The notes under the pieces are model-generated. The model was not told the DNA's origin and did no database searches. It was given only the letters and a program-made list of their open reading frames with translations. A DNA stretch of 64,000 nt from Lepraria neglecta (lineage: Eukaryota; Ascomycota; Lecanoromycetes; Lecanorales; Stereocaulaceae): positions 1,426,001-1,490,000 of the forward strand of contig CM065647.1 in the NCBI GenBank assembly GCA_033220425.1, given 5' to 3'. The position numbers and the translations under genes are program-made. Each line of letters opens with the position of its first letter. The first letter of the stretch is position 1. Below, piece by piece: positions 34,451 through 45,114 of the stretch.

Positions 34451-35102
34451 GAAGTTCCATACACTGTATTTACAGGCCGTAAGAGTGTGTGGTGGAGCGA
34501 GTATTATCATTGGCCAGTTGCCCTTTAAATACCCCTGTCGGCAATGTGCCTGCTTCACTCTTCCAGCAGGCGTTTCGATTCGGAGTTCAAGGCGATGGGT
34601 GTGTCTGGATTCTTGAACATGTATCAAGCATGCTTGCTAGTCAGTCAAAGTCAATCATTGGTACAATATTCCTATCGTACATCTCATTGGTGGATTTGCC
34701 TCCCTACGAAGAGTGAACTGTCAATTTCTACAAGCCTTTCTGTGAACAAGACACCGCCTTCCCAACACATAAATGCTTTCCCACATGTCACTGTATTGCT
34801 CTTGCGCTGGGTCGAAAGCTCTAAGTCATCGGCCTGGCCTTGCGTTCACTTGAGACACTGACTTTCGCCAGAGCATGCACCTATAATACTTGAACAAGCA
34901 ACTCCTTTTCAAAAAATCAATCATACCTCCCATGATCCGTCCTTCCTAACCCTGCAGACACCCTCATCGCGTCTCTCCTAACATGCATTGATCCCAAAGT
35001 TCTCTCACGCGGCTACCGCCACCAACGGTACCAAATGACTCAAAGCCCATTAGAAACATATCACAATAAGCCTCCTCATTCCCTCAAGACACTATATTGT
35101 AG
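34451..35102. other. Left border zone of the accessory island
   Basis: Intact genes end at 34450. The stretch holds the 3' UTR of the TPX2-like gene and then sequence with no readable frame. Its right end abuts the monooxygenase remnant. Confidence 0.4.
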
Positions 35103-35524
35103 ATGCTGCTCTTCGGCGGGCAAGGCTCAAATCAAGCAATCGAAGATGCAGGCGCGCTTGTCTATTTGCTCAAAGGTATGGAACATCAGGATGGCATCCC
35201 AAAACGGCTGGAATTGTTCGAAACAGTAGGAAGGAAGAGAGCTTCTCGGGTGCAAATCTTGTCTAAAGTGCGCGTCGGCAAGGAACAAGATGTGAAGCAA
35301 GAACGACTGAACTATGCTGATCCACCAGGCTCTGGTAAATGTTCTACGTCGTGATGCGGGGTTAAGAAATGCTAATGCAGCCACAGCAGTCCCAGGCTCC
35401 TTTGCAGAACGCAATGTACATGACTATGGGTAATTTCCCCTAAATGTTTCCAGAATATACGAGACTGATCGCATAGGTTTGACGTCTTTGAGAAATATGC
35501 TACAGTTCTAGAGGTAGGAGCTTA
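35103..35524 (+). pseudogene. FAD-dependent monooxygenase, C-terminal remnant
   Basis: MLLFGGQGSNQAIEDAGALV, then YLLKGMEHQDGIPKRLELFE and RKRASRVQILSKVRVGKEQD, is the C-terminal part of salicylate-hydroxylase-like FAD monooxygenases; GQGxNQAIEDA is the FAD-binding motif near the end of the domain. Two introns still splice correctly (35335-35386 and 35430-35476) to give GSGAVPGSFAERNVHDYG and FDVFEKYATVLE. The N-terminal two thirds with the GxGxxG motif and the substrate domain are missing, so the locus cannot make an active enzyme. Confidence 0.72.
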
Positions 35525-35890
35525 GATTTTTGCCTCTTTCCTTCATAGGATTATGCTCCACATGGTTAGATCGAGAATTTAATCTTCTTGTTCGCCCGTT
35601 GGAACGCCAGTGTACAGCTGAGGTTCGAAGAATGCCAAGAGGGCGACGCGCTGGACCCTGAAAGAAGCGAACCAATGGGAGTGGAGTTGACGAAAGTGGT
35701 CTCCGCTGTAAGGACGAACATTAAAGAAGGGGACCGTCCGTTGGTGCCCACCAACCTTTACCTTCGTACACCCTCCCCACACCCATACCAGCACGCGTAA
35801 GTACTGTTGAAAGCGGCTGGATGTCTTTGCGGTGGTTGCACAGTTACGTGGGTGCTAGGGCGGAGGTGCCCAATGGTTTGCGCAAGGCTG

Positions 35891-36636
35891 TTAATGGTCG
35901 ACCGACTATTTAAAGGCTTGGCAGTTTGGACCGACTAGTCGGCCGTTTTTTGCTTCGTAGTCGGTCCAGTTTGGACTTCAAACTGGACTGCATTAGACGG
36001 TTTAATATATACAGTCGACGGTTGGACTGTTGGTTTTGGAGGTGTGGCAAATTTTTTGGATTAGGTTAGGCGTCTTACCTATAAAGGTTAGCGTTGTTAC
36101 TGATACGGTTAGTAGCCCTAGCCCTAGACCCGGGGTTTACCCGCAAAATGTCAGGCTTCATCCGAGATTTTTTCCAAAACACCCAATTTCTGCAACTTCT
36201 GATTTATCTTATTCTACATCAATAATGGACCACTCTGACACCGAATCAGTACTCTCGGAAGCTTTTACTATCCCTTCCCAATCATTAAGCCAAGCAATAA
36301 GCTCCGCAGCCCCCTCCGTCCCTGCCGATCGTACTCGCAACCGACCTCAACGAAAAGGTGTTGTCCTCGCGAAGAATTCGGCTCAAACCCAATTACCCTT
36401 CTCTCTACCTACTCAAAGAGACCTGGAAGATCATAGACCACTTGAGAATATCCCTATAGGCATCGAAAGGCAGCTAGAAGACGCGGTATTAATGGACAAA
36501 TACACCGCATTTTTTACTCCAACTACTCAGCTCCTTTCCGATGCCCCCGCACTCAAACTGTCTAGACTATTAGTTGACTACTGGTTTTAAACAGTTGGAC
36601 CGTCTGACTTTCAAACTGGACGGTTTGGACCATTAA
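35891..36636. mobile_element. Short DNA (class II) element bounded by TTAA and inverted ends
   Basis: The left end TTAATGGTC (35891) and the right end GACCATTAA (to 36636) are a perfect 9-bp inverted repeat. Both ends are rich in the subterminal motif TTGGACCG/TTGGACTG, seen at about 35930, 36020, 36595 and 36625, and a 9-bp-arm palindrome TCCAGTTTG-GACTT-CAAACTGGA lies at 35965-35987. No 8-bp target duplication is evident, so either TTAA is the duplicated target (piggyBac-like) or the duplication has decayed. At 746 bp it is too short for a full transposase, so it is non-autonomous. Superfamily not assigned. Confidence 0.55.
36225..36590 (+). CDS. ORF inside the DNA element, unknown
   Basis: A 121-codon frame starting MDHSDTESVLSEAFTIPSQS, with a basic patch ADRTRNRPQRKG, ends shortly before the right inverted end (LSRLLVDYWF). 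It could be the N-terminal exon of a transposase whose catalytic part was deleted. No DNA-binding or catalytic motif is visible, so this is only positional inference. Confidence 0.35.
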   Translation: MDHSDTESVLSEAFTIPSQSLSQAISSAAPSVPADRTRNRPQRKGVVLAKNSAQTQLPFSLPTQRDLEDHRPLENIPIGIERQLEDAVLMDKYTAFFTPTTQLLSDAPALKLSRLLVDYWF

Positions 36637-36653
36637 GAGCGTTGGGTTTGCGT

Positions 36654-37175
36654 TTACGCTTGCACCCACCACCCAGGATTGGCTATAAGTAGCGCATCTC
36701 CACCGCTGCTGGGGTGGAATCTTCTTGAATGAAAGGTATTTGGGAATTGGTTTGATTGATCAGTTGTTGGAGCTGCAGACGTGGAGCGACTTGAATCGAT
36801 GTCTTTCAACGACCAGCCGTTCGTTGTTGTCATTGTGATCATACGCGTGGTGCGTTATGAGACCCTGGAGGGGGGAAATGATCCGCTGCCTGGATGGTAT
36901 GTGTAAGAGGTCGTGAAATGCGCTGGCGGAGTTGACGAGGTCACTGTAGGCGGTCGGTTGTGACTCGCCGTCGGTACCACTTGGTTCGAGGCCCGTCTGG
37001 GAGTCAAGGGCGTGAGCCTGAGTTGCAATAGTACTGTTGCCCGGCCGTTTGGATTGGGCGGTGTAGCTGATTGTTTGACGCAGCTTGGTCGTCGAGATGT
37101 TTGACGATCGGTTGGGTTCAGGTGCAAGGAGCGTTGATCAGCGATGGTTTCGCGCATCATAGCTGGGCCATGCAA
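36654..37175 (-). pseudogene. Uncertain decayed ORF with one in-frame TAA
   Basis: On the minus strand one frame is open from 37175 to 36654 except for a TAA at 36855-36857 (context TCA-TAA-CGC). The product is Thr/Pro/Ser-rich with no motif I know. CAA-to-TAA would be one C-to-T change. Low-complexity frames can stay open by chance, so confidence is low. Confidence 0.22.
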
Positions 37176-38002
37176 CTGCCGAATTTGGTGAGGAAGAATC
37201 GGGCGATTGATGTTAATGATGGCAATGATGGCATGGGAGTGAGCGGCTAAGTGGGGTACAATGTAAAGTGTAATGGAGGTGGAGTCTATCTCACCGATGG
37301 AGTGAGATGAAACGTAAAAGGAAAGGAGTCAGAAGAAGTGTAGAACAGTTCTTATGAGGATATAGACGAGTAGTTTTGGACCATAATAAATGAAGTGAGA
37401 GTCAATGTTCAAGATGTGTAACGGTTCGAAAAGAGTGTGTCATTACAGTGCGTGAGCAATGGGGGACCCACGGTGCGGAGCAGCGGTGGGGGGTTCGCAG
37501 ACCCTAGGGCTGAGCCGCGAGGGGAGGCCGCGTTCCTGGGATGAAAAGGTGACAGCCTTTTCACTATGATTCCCTAGGAACGCTGGAATGTGGAGCGCCA
37601 GGTCGCTTTCCGCGGTAAAAGTACATTGGTCATACCTTTGTACGCCTTCTTATTCGCCCGTTGGAACTTAGGTAAGCCGTTACGTTCCGGCAGCTGGGGA
37701 ACGCCTAGTGTTGGAATCATCGAGTGTGGATTTGGGGCCCTACCCGGCATCTGAGCCCGCCATGGACGTCGACAGAGTGCTGAGCGACCCCCAGTTCCCC
37801 TCCTGCTCCTCCGAAACACCATCGCCGCTACTATCGGTATCCTGATCCTGAACCATAATCAGGTCACCTAGTGGACTGTTAAGTTCCTGATTAGGGATAC
37901 GCATTCAGCACTTACCTGGACCGCCAGGTTCACTCCGAATTGAACTTACGCGATTGTTCGGACGCAATTCCTCATGTAGAATTCTACCCATCACCAGCTC
38001 TT
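37176..38002. other. Island DNA without a recognised gene
   Basis: A 19-base string CTTATTCGCCCGTTGGAAC at 37649 also occurs with one change near 35587 in the same orientation, hinting at shared dispersed sequence. No open frame carries a family pattern. Confidence 0.35.
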
Positions 38003-38242
38003 TTAGAAGTCATTAAACAATAAAAATGCTATAAAGTGCGCCGCTTCCGTTCGCGAAGCCTTTATCGACGGAATATATGTTTGAGGAATCGAAACGGTGA
38101 TCCTTTTTTTTGAATGTTTGACATTTGGCATAACATGATGTGAGGCTCGGCGACCTAGTACATTTGCCAGATTTTTCATACTCCCCAGCGTACCAGGATG
38201 CTCGACTCCGAGAAATTTTTTCATCTCTTGGAAATAGAACAC
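38003..38242 (-). pseudogene. Single TPR unit remnant (kinesin-light-chain type)
   Basis: The string MKKFLGVEHPGTLGSMKNLA and then NVL matches the first helix of the 42-residue TPR unit common in fungal NB-ARC/TPR proteins (LGxEHPxTLxSMNNLAxxL). After NVL the pattern stops, and a neighbouring frame continues with poor similarity. One unit only; the rest of the gene is not recognisable. Confidence 0.5.
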
Positions 38243-39352
38243 ATGTGTATTCTAGGCCTCAGTCCACCGTCCTATTGTATATAAGAAATCGCTAATTCTC
38301 CTCAATCGGCGTCAGTCTATCCATCGCAGTTTCATCCGCTATTTTATATATTTAAGAGAGAATACACCAAAGCTTGCCATCACATAACGCACTAGTCATA
38401 ATCGGTAGCTCGAATCTGATCGGTGATCGGCATTAGCGTCAGCTGGGAGCTCGAGAGTGAGATTGCTCAATTGTTCCTACCTTGTCGCCTCTAATCGATC
38501 TTATCCCTACTTATGCACGAGCTTAGCTCCTTGATCCGATTGCGAAAAGAGTCATCTTCAGTGTATTTGAGGGGGACAAATTCAATATCTGCTACCGTCA
38601 TAATTGAGCGTCTCTGAATCGTCAAGTCGATGCGAGCCTGTCGTGCAGGTCGGGAGATAATGGTATTATTGGTTGCTCGCCGCGCGCAATACAACCTCTA
38701 CGTCGCAATATCCACCCACCACATTACTATCTTAAAAGACGGCGACCCTTGCACGGTCTTGAACGAGGTTAAGTGAACCTAGGCAAATAGGTAAGAATTG
38801 ACCCGGCGGGCACTTTGCTTCTACTATTAGAAGTTGCATATTCTAATGATGACAGGTCGGTTGTTACCGCCCACTTCTTTGATTTGTCGCCTTACGGGGC
38901 TCCCAGGACTTCGTGCAGCGTTGGCAATTCACGTGACCCTGCTGCGAAGCTAGATTAGCGGCTTAAGTTTAAGTGGATCGAGGCAGCTAACAGCACGTCC
39001 TGGTGACATTAGCTTTCGCATTCGGATCCCTTCAAACCTAATATCCTTATTACGCCCATAGATATAGCAAATTAAATACAAGAGATCTGCAATATACATA
39101 TGCTAAGGACTGTGGGTTTGCATCCTTCAACTCATGTCTGGCTCTCGAGTACATAACGTAGTAGCCGCTCCTATTATTTTCCAACGTTCTTTGGAAGACC
39201 CCACCAGCTCTTTCAGTCCCATATGTGCCTCGTCTTTCCTCCTTCTGCATGAGTTTCTAGTCGCGAGGGAATACATACATCCATATAAACCAGGCTCTCA
39301 GCCTGATTCCATTCTCTTAATATGTCTATCAAGAAAGAGCTGAGCAGCAATC
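38243..39352. other. Upstream region of the sugar transporter
   Basis: This 1.1 kb contains the promoter of the MFS gene, most likely in the last 300 bp where a TATAAA-like ATATAAACC sits near 39284. No frame in the rest is convincing. Confidence 0.4.
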
Positions 39353-41516
39353 ATGGACAAAATCTCAAAATTCAACGTCGTCCACCGCTATGAGCGGCGG
39401 GCCTTGCTCGTCGCTATCAACTGCGTGGGCTCTCTCGCTATCTTTTTCTTTGGTTACGACCAAGGTATGATGGGCAGTGTCAACGTTTCCATCGATTATG
39501 CGGTCAATGTGATGAAATTCGGTCATGTCGCGCCCAACTCTACTCAGGTTGTCGTTGACAATACTTTACTCCAAGGCGGTATTGTAAGTCTCTTCCTCCC
39601 TGCTCACCTATGACTACAAGGAAAATCTAACTAGTCTGAAAGACTTCTGTTTACTACCTTGGCTGTCTCGTCGGATGCCTACTTGGCGGTTGGATCGCCG
39701 AGAAAGTCGGCCGTATCAAGGTCATCGCGCTCGGTTCCATCTGGGGCGTGTTTGGCGCTAGTTTGCAGTGTTCCGCTCAGAATTCTGACTGGATGATATG
39801 CGGTAAGGAGTTGTTATGTTTAACAAACGTGAGTATATATGTGCTGATGAAAGTCATCAGCTCGTCTTATCAATGGAATTGGCACTGGGATGCTGAACGT
39901 CATTGTCCCTGTCTGGGTACGCTCTCCTCTTCCGTATGGTAACGGAATGTTTGCTGATATGGTGTACTAGTCAACCGAGACGGCTCCACACACTTCACGT
40001 GGCACGTTTGTGTCAATCGAATTCTTTTTGAATATTTTCGGTGTCGTCGTCGCTTACTGGCTAGGCTTGTGAGTACCCTTATCCTCTCCCACTTCTTCCA
40101 ATACTAATCAAAACCAGTGGATGTTCCTACGTAGGAGGCGGCTACAGCCCCTTCGTCTGGCGCTTCCCCGTTGCCTTCCAAATCCTTCCCCTCCTCTTCC
40201 TCCTCGCCATCGTCTGGTTCTTCCCCGAATCACCCCGCTGGCTCGTCAAAGTCGGCCGCGAAGACGAAGCCCGCTATATCCTTGGCCGTCTCCGTGGTGA
40301 AACCGGCAATGACGACTTAGCTGAAGCAGAGTTCCAGGATATTCGCAATGTGGCAGAACTGGAGAAGAAGAGCGGGAAGCTGAATAGTTATTTCCATATG
40401 CTTTGGGACGTTATGCCCAAGGCTATTGGGGGCGGATCTTCTGGCGCACTACATATTGGACGACGTGTGCAGCTTGTTATTTGGCTTACGATCTTGCAGG
40501 AGTGGATTGGTATTGCTGGCGTGACTATCTGTAAGTGGACTCTATCCTCTTGCTTGTTGGTCTTTTTAGAAAGTGCTGATGACCTCCACATCAGATGCAA
40601 ACGACATCTTCAGCCAAGCCGGTTACTCAGGCCAGAAAGCCCGCTGGATTTCCGGTGTCAACGACATCACATACATGGTACATCCCCAATCGCCCCATCG
40701 CTACCAACCAACAATACTAACCCATTGGACTTCAGTTCTCAACCCTAATAGCAATCTTCACACTCGACCGACTCGGCCGCCGCGTCTCCCTCTACTGGGG
40801 CGCCATCGTCATGGGCGCCTCAATGTTCCTAGCCGGCGGTCTCTCCCGCGGCGCAGTCAACAATCCCGAAAAAGCAGCCCAATACGGCGCCGCCGGTGCA
40901 GCATTCACCTTCATTTTTACCGCCGGCTTTGGCGCTACCTGGCTTACTATCCCGTTGCTCTATCCTGCTGAGATATTCCCATTGCAGATTCGCGCTAAGG
41001 GAAACGCATGGGGGGTTGTTGGGTGGTGTATCGGCAATGGATGGACTGTGAGTACCTACCTAGCTATCTACCTTCCTTCCTTCCTTCCTTCCCTCCGTCA
41101 TGATCTGAAGTTCGCGCTTACTGATCTAACTAATTCCCTCGCTACAGGTCCTCCTCCTCCCAACAATGTTCGCCCACATCCACGAAAAAGTCTTCTACGT
41201 CTTCGGCGCCGTCAACTTCCTCACCCTTCCCATAGTCTGGGCATTCTACCCCGAATCCAACCAACGCACCCTCGAAGAAATGGATCTCCTCTTCGCCTCC
41301 AATAGCTGGTGGAACTGGGACGCCGAAACCAACTTCGCGCGCCTCCGTGAAGAAAACCCTGAGCTTGTGCAGGCTGCGCAGAGGGGCGCGAGTGTCGTTG
41401 ATCCGGAGACGGGGGTCAGGAGGAAGAGTGTTAGGGGACCGAGTCTTGTGGCTGGGCAGAGGGATGAGAGTTCTACGGACTCGGACGAGAAGCCGGGTGT
41501 GCAGATGAAGAATTAA
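39353..41516 (+). CDS. MFS sugar transporter, eight exons, intact
   Basis: Exons 39353-39583, 39643-39802, 39861-39916, 39971-40068, 40118-40530, 40595-40677, 40736-41047 and 41148-41516 join in frame to 573 residues. Hallmarks of the sugar porter family are present: FFFGYDQGMMGSV in helix 1, GGWIAEKVGRIK in the loop after helix 2, RLINGIGTGMLNVIVPVW in helix 4, the PESPRWL motif after helix 6, DRLGRR in the second half and YPAEIFPLQIRAKGNAWG in helix 10, ending YPESNQRTLEEMDLLF. Twelve membrane spans are expected. It should import hexose or a related sugar with protons; the substrate cannot be read. All seven introns are normal GT-AG, 49-64 bp except the last (100 bp), which contains a CCTT repeat. 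It is the only whole gene in the damaged island. Confidence 0.93.
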
Positions 41517-41635
41517 GGCGGATGGTGGGAGGGATGTGGATGATAGGTTGCGAGGGAGTGTAGTTGCTGCGCTATACGCTGTTTGGTGGTTGATATAAGC
41601 CTTTTATTAGGCTGGTAAACCGTTTAGTGAGCGTA

Positions 41636-41823
41636 GGCAAAAGACCCGGTATGGAGGTGATTTTATATGTTAGGGTAAGGGTTCTACGGTGGTTCGAGTC
41701 GACAAGAGCCTCAACCTTATTGCCACCCTTTATTTCGAGTATTTAGCGTCGATAAACAGACAAGCAACCCACAGAACCATCGTTGCCGCGTCAGCTTCGT
41801 CCTACCTTCAGGCACCCGCTGTG
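41636..41823 (+). repeat. Dispersed repeat, copy 1 of an inverted pair
   Basis: From GGCAAAAGACCCGGTATGGA to CACCCGCTGTG this matches the reverse complement of 46829-47026, with about 20 substitutions and an 8-base gap. It begins 120 bp after the transporter stop codon. Confidence 0.8.
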
Positions 41824-42335
41824 TCAATCAACATCAAATCGTGACCGATGGAACTTCGGAGTCGGTCAAGCGACAAGCAAAGCCTAGTCTTAACCTCTTA
41901 TGACACTTGTATGAAGTGAGTAGTAAACACTAGGCATTTTGACGGTTCATTACTAACCTCACAAGGTCCCGGCATAATGCCTCATCTCCACTCCTTTCGT
42001 TACCCCTAGAGATCCAGTGCCAAATCTGGGAATACGTATGCGGCGGGGAGGTAGTCCATATTGAAGAAAGCAGCAGATCACTCTGCTCCTGGAATACTAT
42101 CTGCAAATCGACTATGACAGAAGAGAAAGCTGAACAAATATACGTGAAACACGAGACAGATCCTCCTCCTGTTGATAAACGGCATCGTGGCTGCGATCGT
42201 TTCCCGTTTGGACACATTGGAAACTCGTTTCTCTGGCCTGCGTGTTTTGGAAATGGAAACGCTAATTTTCAATATTCACAGGTATCCTAAGATATCAATG
42301 CCAAACTTCTCCATTGGTAAGAAGAAGAAGAAGAA

Positions 42336-42614
42336 ATGAGAGATCCAGCCTCCGAAGCGGAGATGAAGACCAAAGTCTTTGGCCTCGATAGCCAGCTGCA
42401 TCGGAAGCAGTTGGCGGCGTTTATGGCGAAAAAAATTTGGTGGCATGGGTATTGCTCCCGCTGCGGGGACACGATGGAGACGGGTGAGGACAGAGAAGGG
42501 GCGAGAGAGAGATGCATGGTGTGTTTTGCGAGGCCATGTGACATCTGCGAGCCAGGTATGCATGTGTGTCCGATAGGGACAAGAGGAATTGGACAGTCGG
42601 TAGCACTAACGTGA
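42336..42614 (+). CDS. Small Cys-rich ORF, doubtful
   Basis: A 92-codon frame contains CSRCGDTMETGED, CMVCFARPCDICEPG and HVCP, eight cysteines in CxxC-like pairs that could bind zinc. There is no signal peptide and no recognised family. Inside a region of decayed DNA it could be chance or a fragment. Confidence 0.22.
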   Translation: MRDPASEAEMKTKVFGLDSQLHRKQLAAFMAKKIWWHGYCSRCGDTMETGEDREGARERCMVCFARPCDICEPGMHVCPIGTRGIGQSVALT

Positions 42615-42800
42615 TCCTGCATCCACCCTTTGGCGCCTGTAATAGAAATCAGCAGGGGAGGAAGGTAGCTCTCGATCTTAGCTACATATAGAGTATAAGC
42701 TGAACGAAGACATGGACGTGCACTTTTTGCCGAAAATGCCTGCTTTCTGGCTTGTACGTCTGGTAGGCCAAGAGAAGGTAGGAGGAAATTAGTTCAACAC

Positions 42801-43795
42801 CTATGTTGACGGCTTCTTTTCCCTCCAATTCTGCAACAACTCCGGCGCGGCTAGACAAGCACCATCCACCCAAGACGTGTTCTATCGAACGGGGTACTCC
42901 TTGTAAGGCCTTCCACGTCCTTGCTGTATGTTCCTTTCTTCGATAATTTCGCCTTTCCAACTCTGTTGCTTGTAAGCAACAACCATCTGAGACTGTCCGT
43001 CTGTGAGCTTCATCTTACCATCACTGCTTGTATCTCCCTCAACGCCGGTCGAGCGGGAAGAATTGGGTCGAGGCGTTGAGACATGGTGGAGCTCGGAAGG
43101 TGTATAGCTGCTGCTGTCCGACTCATCCCCCGTCTCCGTTTCCTCGTCTGAAGACAGCCATGACGAAAAGCGGCCGCATTCGATACGACATTTCACCTGA
43201 GGCTTCTCGCCAGCGGTACACAGAGACCGCTTCTTCGTGCAGTAAAGGCGTCTGGTTCTTGATATTATCACCATTTGGTTCCTCTTCATCATCATCCTCG
43301 TATGTGTCCGCCTCTTTGTCATCCCACTGCTTGTCATCCCACTGCTTGTCATCACCGGCTGAGGGATCCTGCTCGATATTTCTGCGACCTCCGTCGCTTG
43401 ACCTGCAAATTCGCTTGCCGGGCGTCGTTGGGAGGGTATTACGGTTTGGGGGAGAAGTATTTGGGGATAATGTTTGCCCTTCTGGTGGAGGGCTGAACAT
43501 CTGGATTGATGCAATCCATTAGTACACTTGAACTCATCTCCATGACTTGTGGCTCCAGGTCTCCGGCTTCCATCCACCATCCTTGATATCTGTATATCGA
43601 TGATATGTTGCTTATGCTGGCCAAAGTGCTTGGGTGCTCCATTCGCAACGCCGTTTTATTGTCTCCATGACTTGCACCCTCAATTCTTCGGCTTCCTTCT
43701 ACGTCCTTGATACCAGTATGTCGATGTCAGATTACCCATGCCGGCCAGAGTACTTGAATGTTTCACTCCCAGCACTCTTTTCCTTCCCTCCGTAA
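42801..43795 (-). pseudogene. TPR-tail plus chromo-like module, disrupted
   Basis: From 43795 the minus strand reads KRVLGVKHSSTLAGMGNLTS, then in the next frame KEAEELRVQVMETIK, then in another frame MEHPSTLASISNISSIYRYQ and EAGDLEPQVME: two or three TPR units joined across two frameshifts. Further on an acidic stretch (SSDEETETGDESDSSS) leads to SWKGEIIEERNIQQGRGRPY then KEYPVR, a TAG at 42882-42884, and in the same frame NTSWVDGACLAAPELLQNWR to a TAG at 42801. The second part has the layout of a short chromo-like module. TGG-to-TAG would explain the stop, since Trp is usual after the (L/P)VR. Two 15-bp tandem units encode KQWDD repeats near 43320. Confidence 0.6.
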
Positions 43796-43907
43796 TATAA
43801 GCTATGAAATATCAACAATTGTATAGAAGATTTTTCATTATTACTTATTTCTATAATATAGAGAAGTGCTTGAAAGGATTGCTTAGGTTATGTCGTTGAT
43901 TCAGTCC

Positions 43908-44845
43908 TCATGTACCTAGAATGATGCTCAGATTGCGACCAATTAACTTCGTCGTTGGATGATTTGGGCCTCTAAGCTTCTCGTATCCATCCAGTGCCCG
44001 CCGGTACATCTTCTCCGCCTCTGCCAGCTTGTCCTGATCTTTATAGAGAATGCCCAAGTTGTTGACGGTGTCGGTCGATGTATGCTCCGGGCCCCATGCT
44101 TTCTCGTATCCATCCAGTGCCCGCCGATACATCTTCTCCGCCTCTGCCAGCTTGCCCTGATGTCTATAAAGAAGGCCTAAGTTGTGGAAAGCATCATCGG
44201 AGTTTTGGTCCCTGAATGCATCGAGAACGTTGATAGCGGGAAGCTGTTGCACGCATCGGTTTGCATGCGGGAGCAGGCGCCGCTGTATCACCCAGTACTC
44301 CGGCTCCGATTGACTAGGCACCGCAAATCCAACCATCGTAAGTGCCATCATCATGAGGTCAAGCTCGTCATTGCTGATGGACTCCATACACCAATCGTGG
44401 ACCACCGGGTGAATCGAGTAGCTCTCCGTGCCTTGATGTGATTCGACCAATGAATAGGCCAGCAACATCTTAATCACTCTGTTGAAGCTTATCTCACTCC
44501 GTACCAGATCCTGGAACCAGCCCACGTCTTTCGATCTGCGGCTGCCACCTTTCAATAACTCAAATCACAGATCTTGGTTGTCGAGGTATGCCCAGAGTTG
44601 GAGAAGCTTGGCGGCTGTAGGATCGGATTGCTTGACGCGTTCGTAAGAGATGCTCCACGTGGTCCGAATACTCCCATTGACATAATCATGTGGTCGAGGT
44701 ACGTCGGCCTGAAGCTCCGACCAGGAGGTGTTGTAGAGCCGCAGGTACTGCGGACAACCTGTCCCCGTCTCGTGCATATACCGACCGGCCTGAACGAGGG
44801 CTAACGGAAGCCCTCCTAATCTTTCCAGAAGACTACCTGTGTCTG
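43908..44845 (-). pseudogene. NB-ARC/TPR (NLR-like) remnant with a nonsense codon
   Basis: The minus strand has LLERLGGLPLALVQAGRYMH, which is the GLPL motif of NB-ARC ATPases, followed by ETGTGCPQYLRLYNTSWSEL and the winged-helix-like TTWSISYERVKQSDPTAAKL then LQLWAYLDNQDL. A TGA follows at 44565-44567 and the same frame goes on with FELLKGGSRRSKDVGWFQDL, YSIHPVVHDWCME and at least two TPR units (DDAFHNLGLLYRHQGKLAEA, VNNLGILYKDQDKLAEAEKM), stopping at 43908. Trp (TGG) fits the position of the TGA. Upstream of GLPL an in-frame TGA cuts the frame and the P-loop is not found. Intact relatives are fungal NLR-type receptors in self/non-self recognition. Confidence 0.75.
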
Positions 44846-45114
44846 CACATTGATCAGTTCAAGTCCCATGTCTGGAAGACTGATACCGAAAGACGGGATT
44901 ACCTGGACTAGATACCGCATTACTTAGTACGAAACGCGGGCGTAGCAATGGCGCTGAGGCTCACCATCGCTCCACCATCGCCCCGCTAACGCACGGAACC
45001 ATCTAGAAGTACATCGGCGCAAGTGCAGCTACCCCGCATTCCAATCCTTAAGTTGAAGAACGGCTATGGTAAAATCCACGTATCTCAATATCTCATTCGC
45101 AAAGGGATATCAAT

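Noticed and set aside
41690-41720. GGTTCGAGTC string resembling a tRNA B box
   Set aside because: No matching A box or acceptor stem around it; it is part of the dispersed repeat.
43028-43522. 164-codon plus frame
   Set aside because: It is antisense to the acidic linker of the TPR/chromo-like relic, and its Ser runs mirror the Glu/Asp codons.
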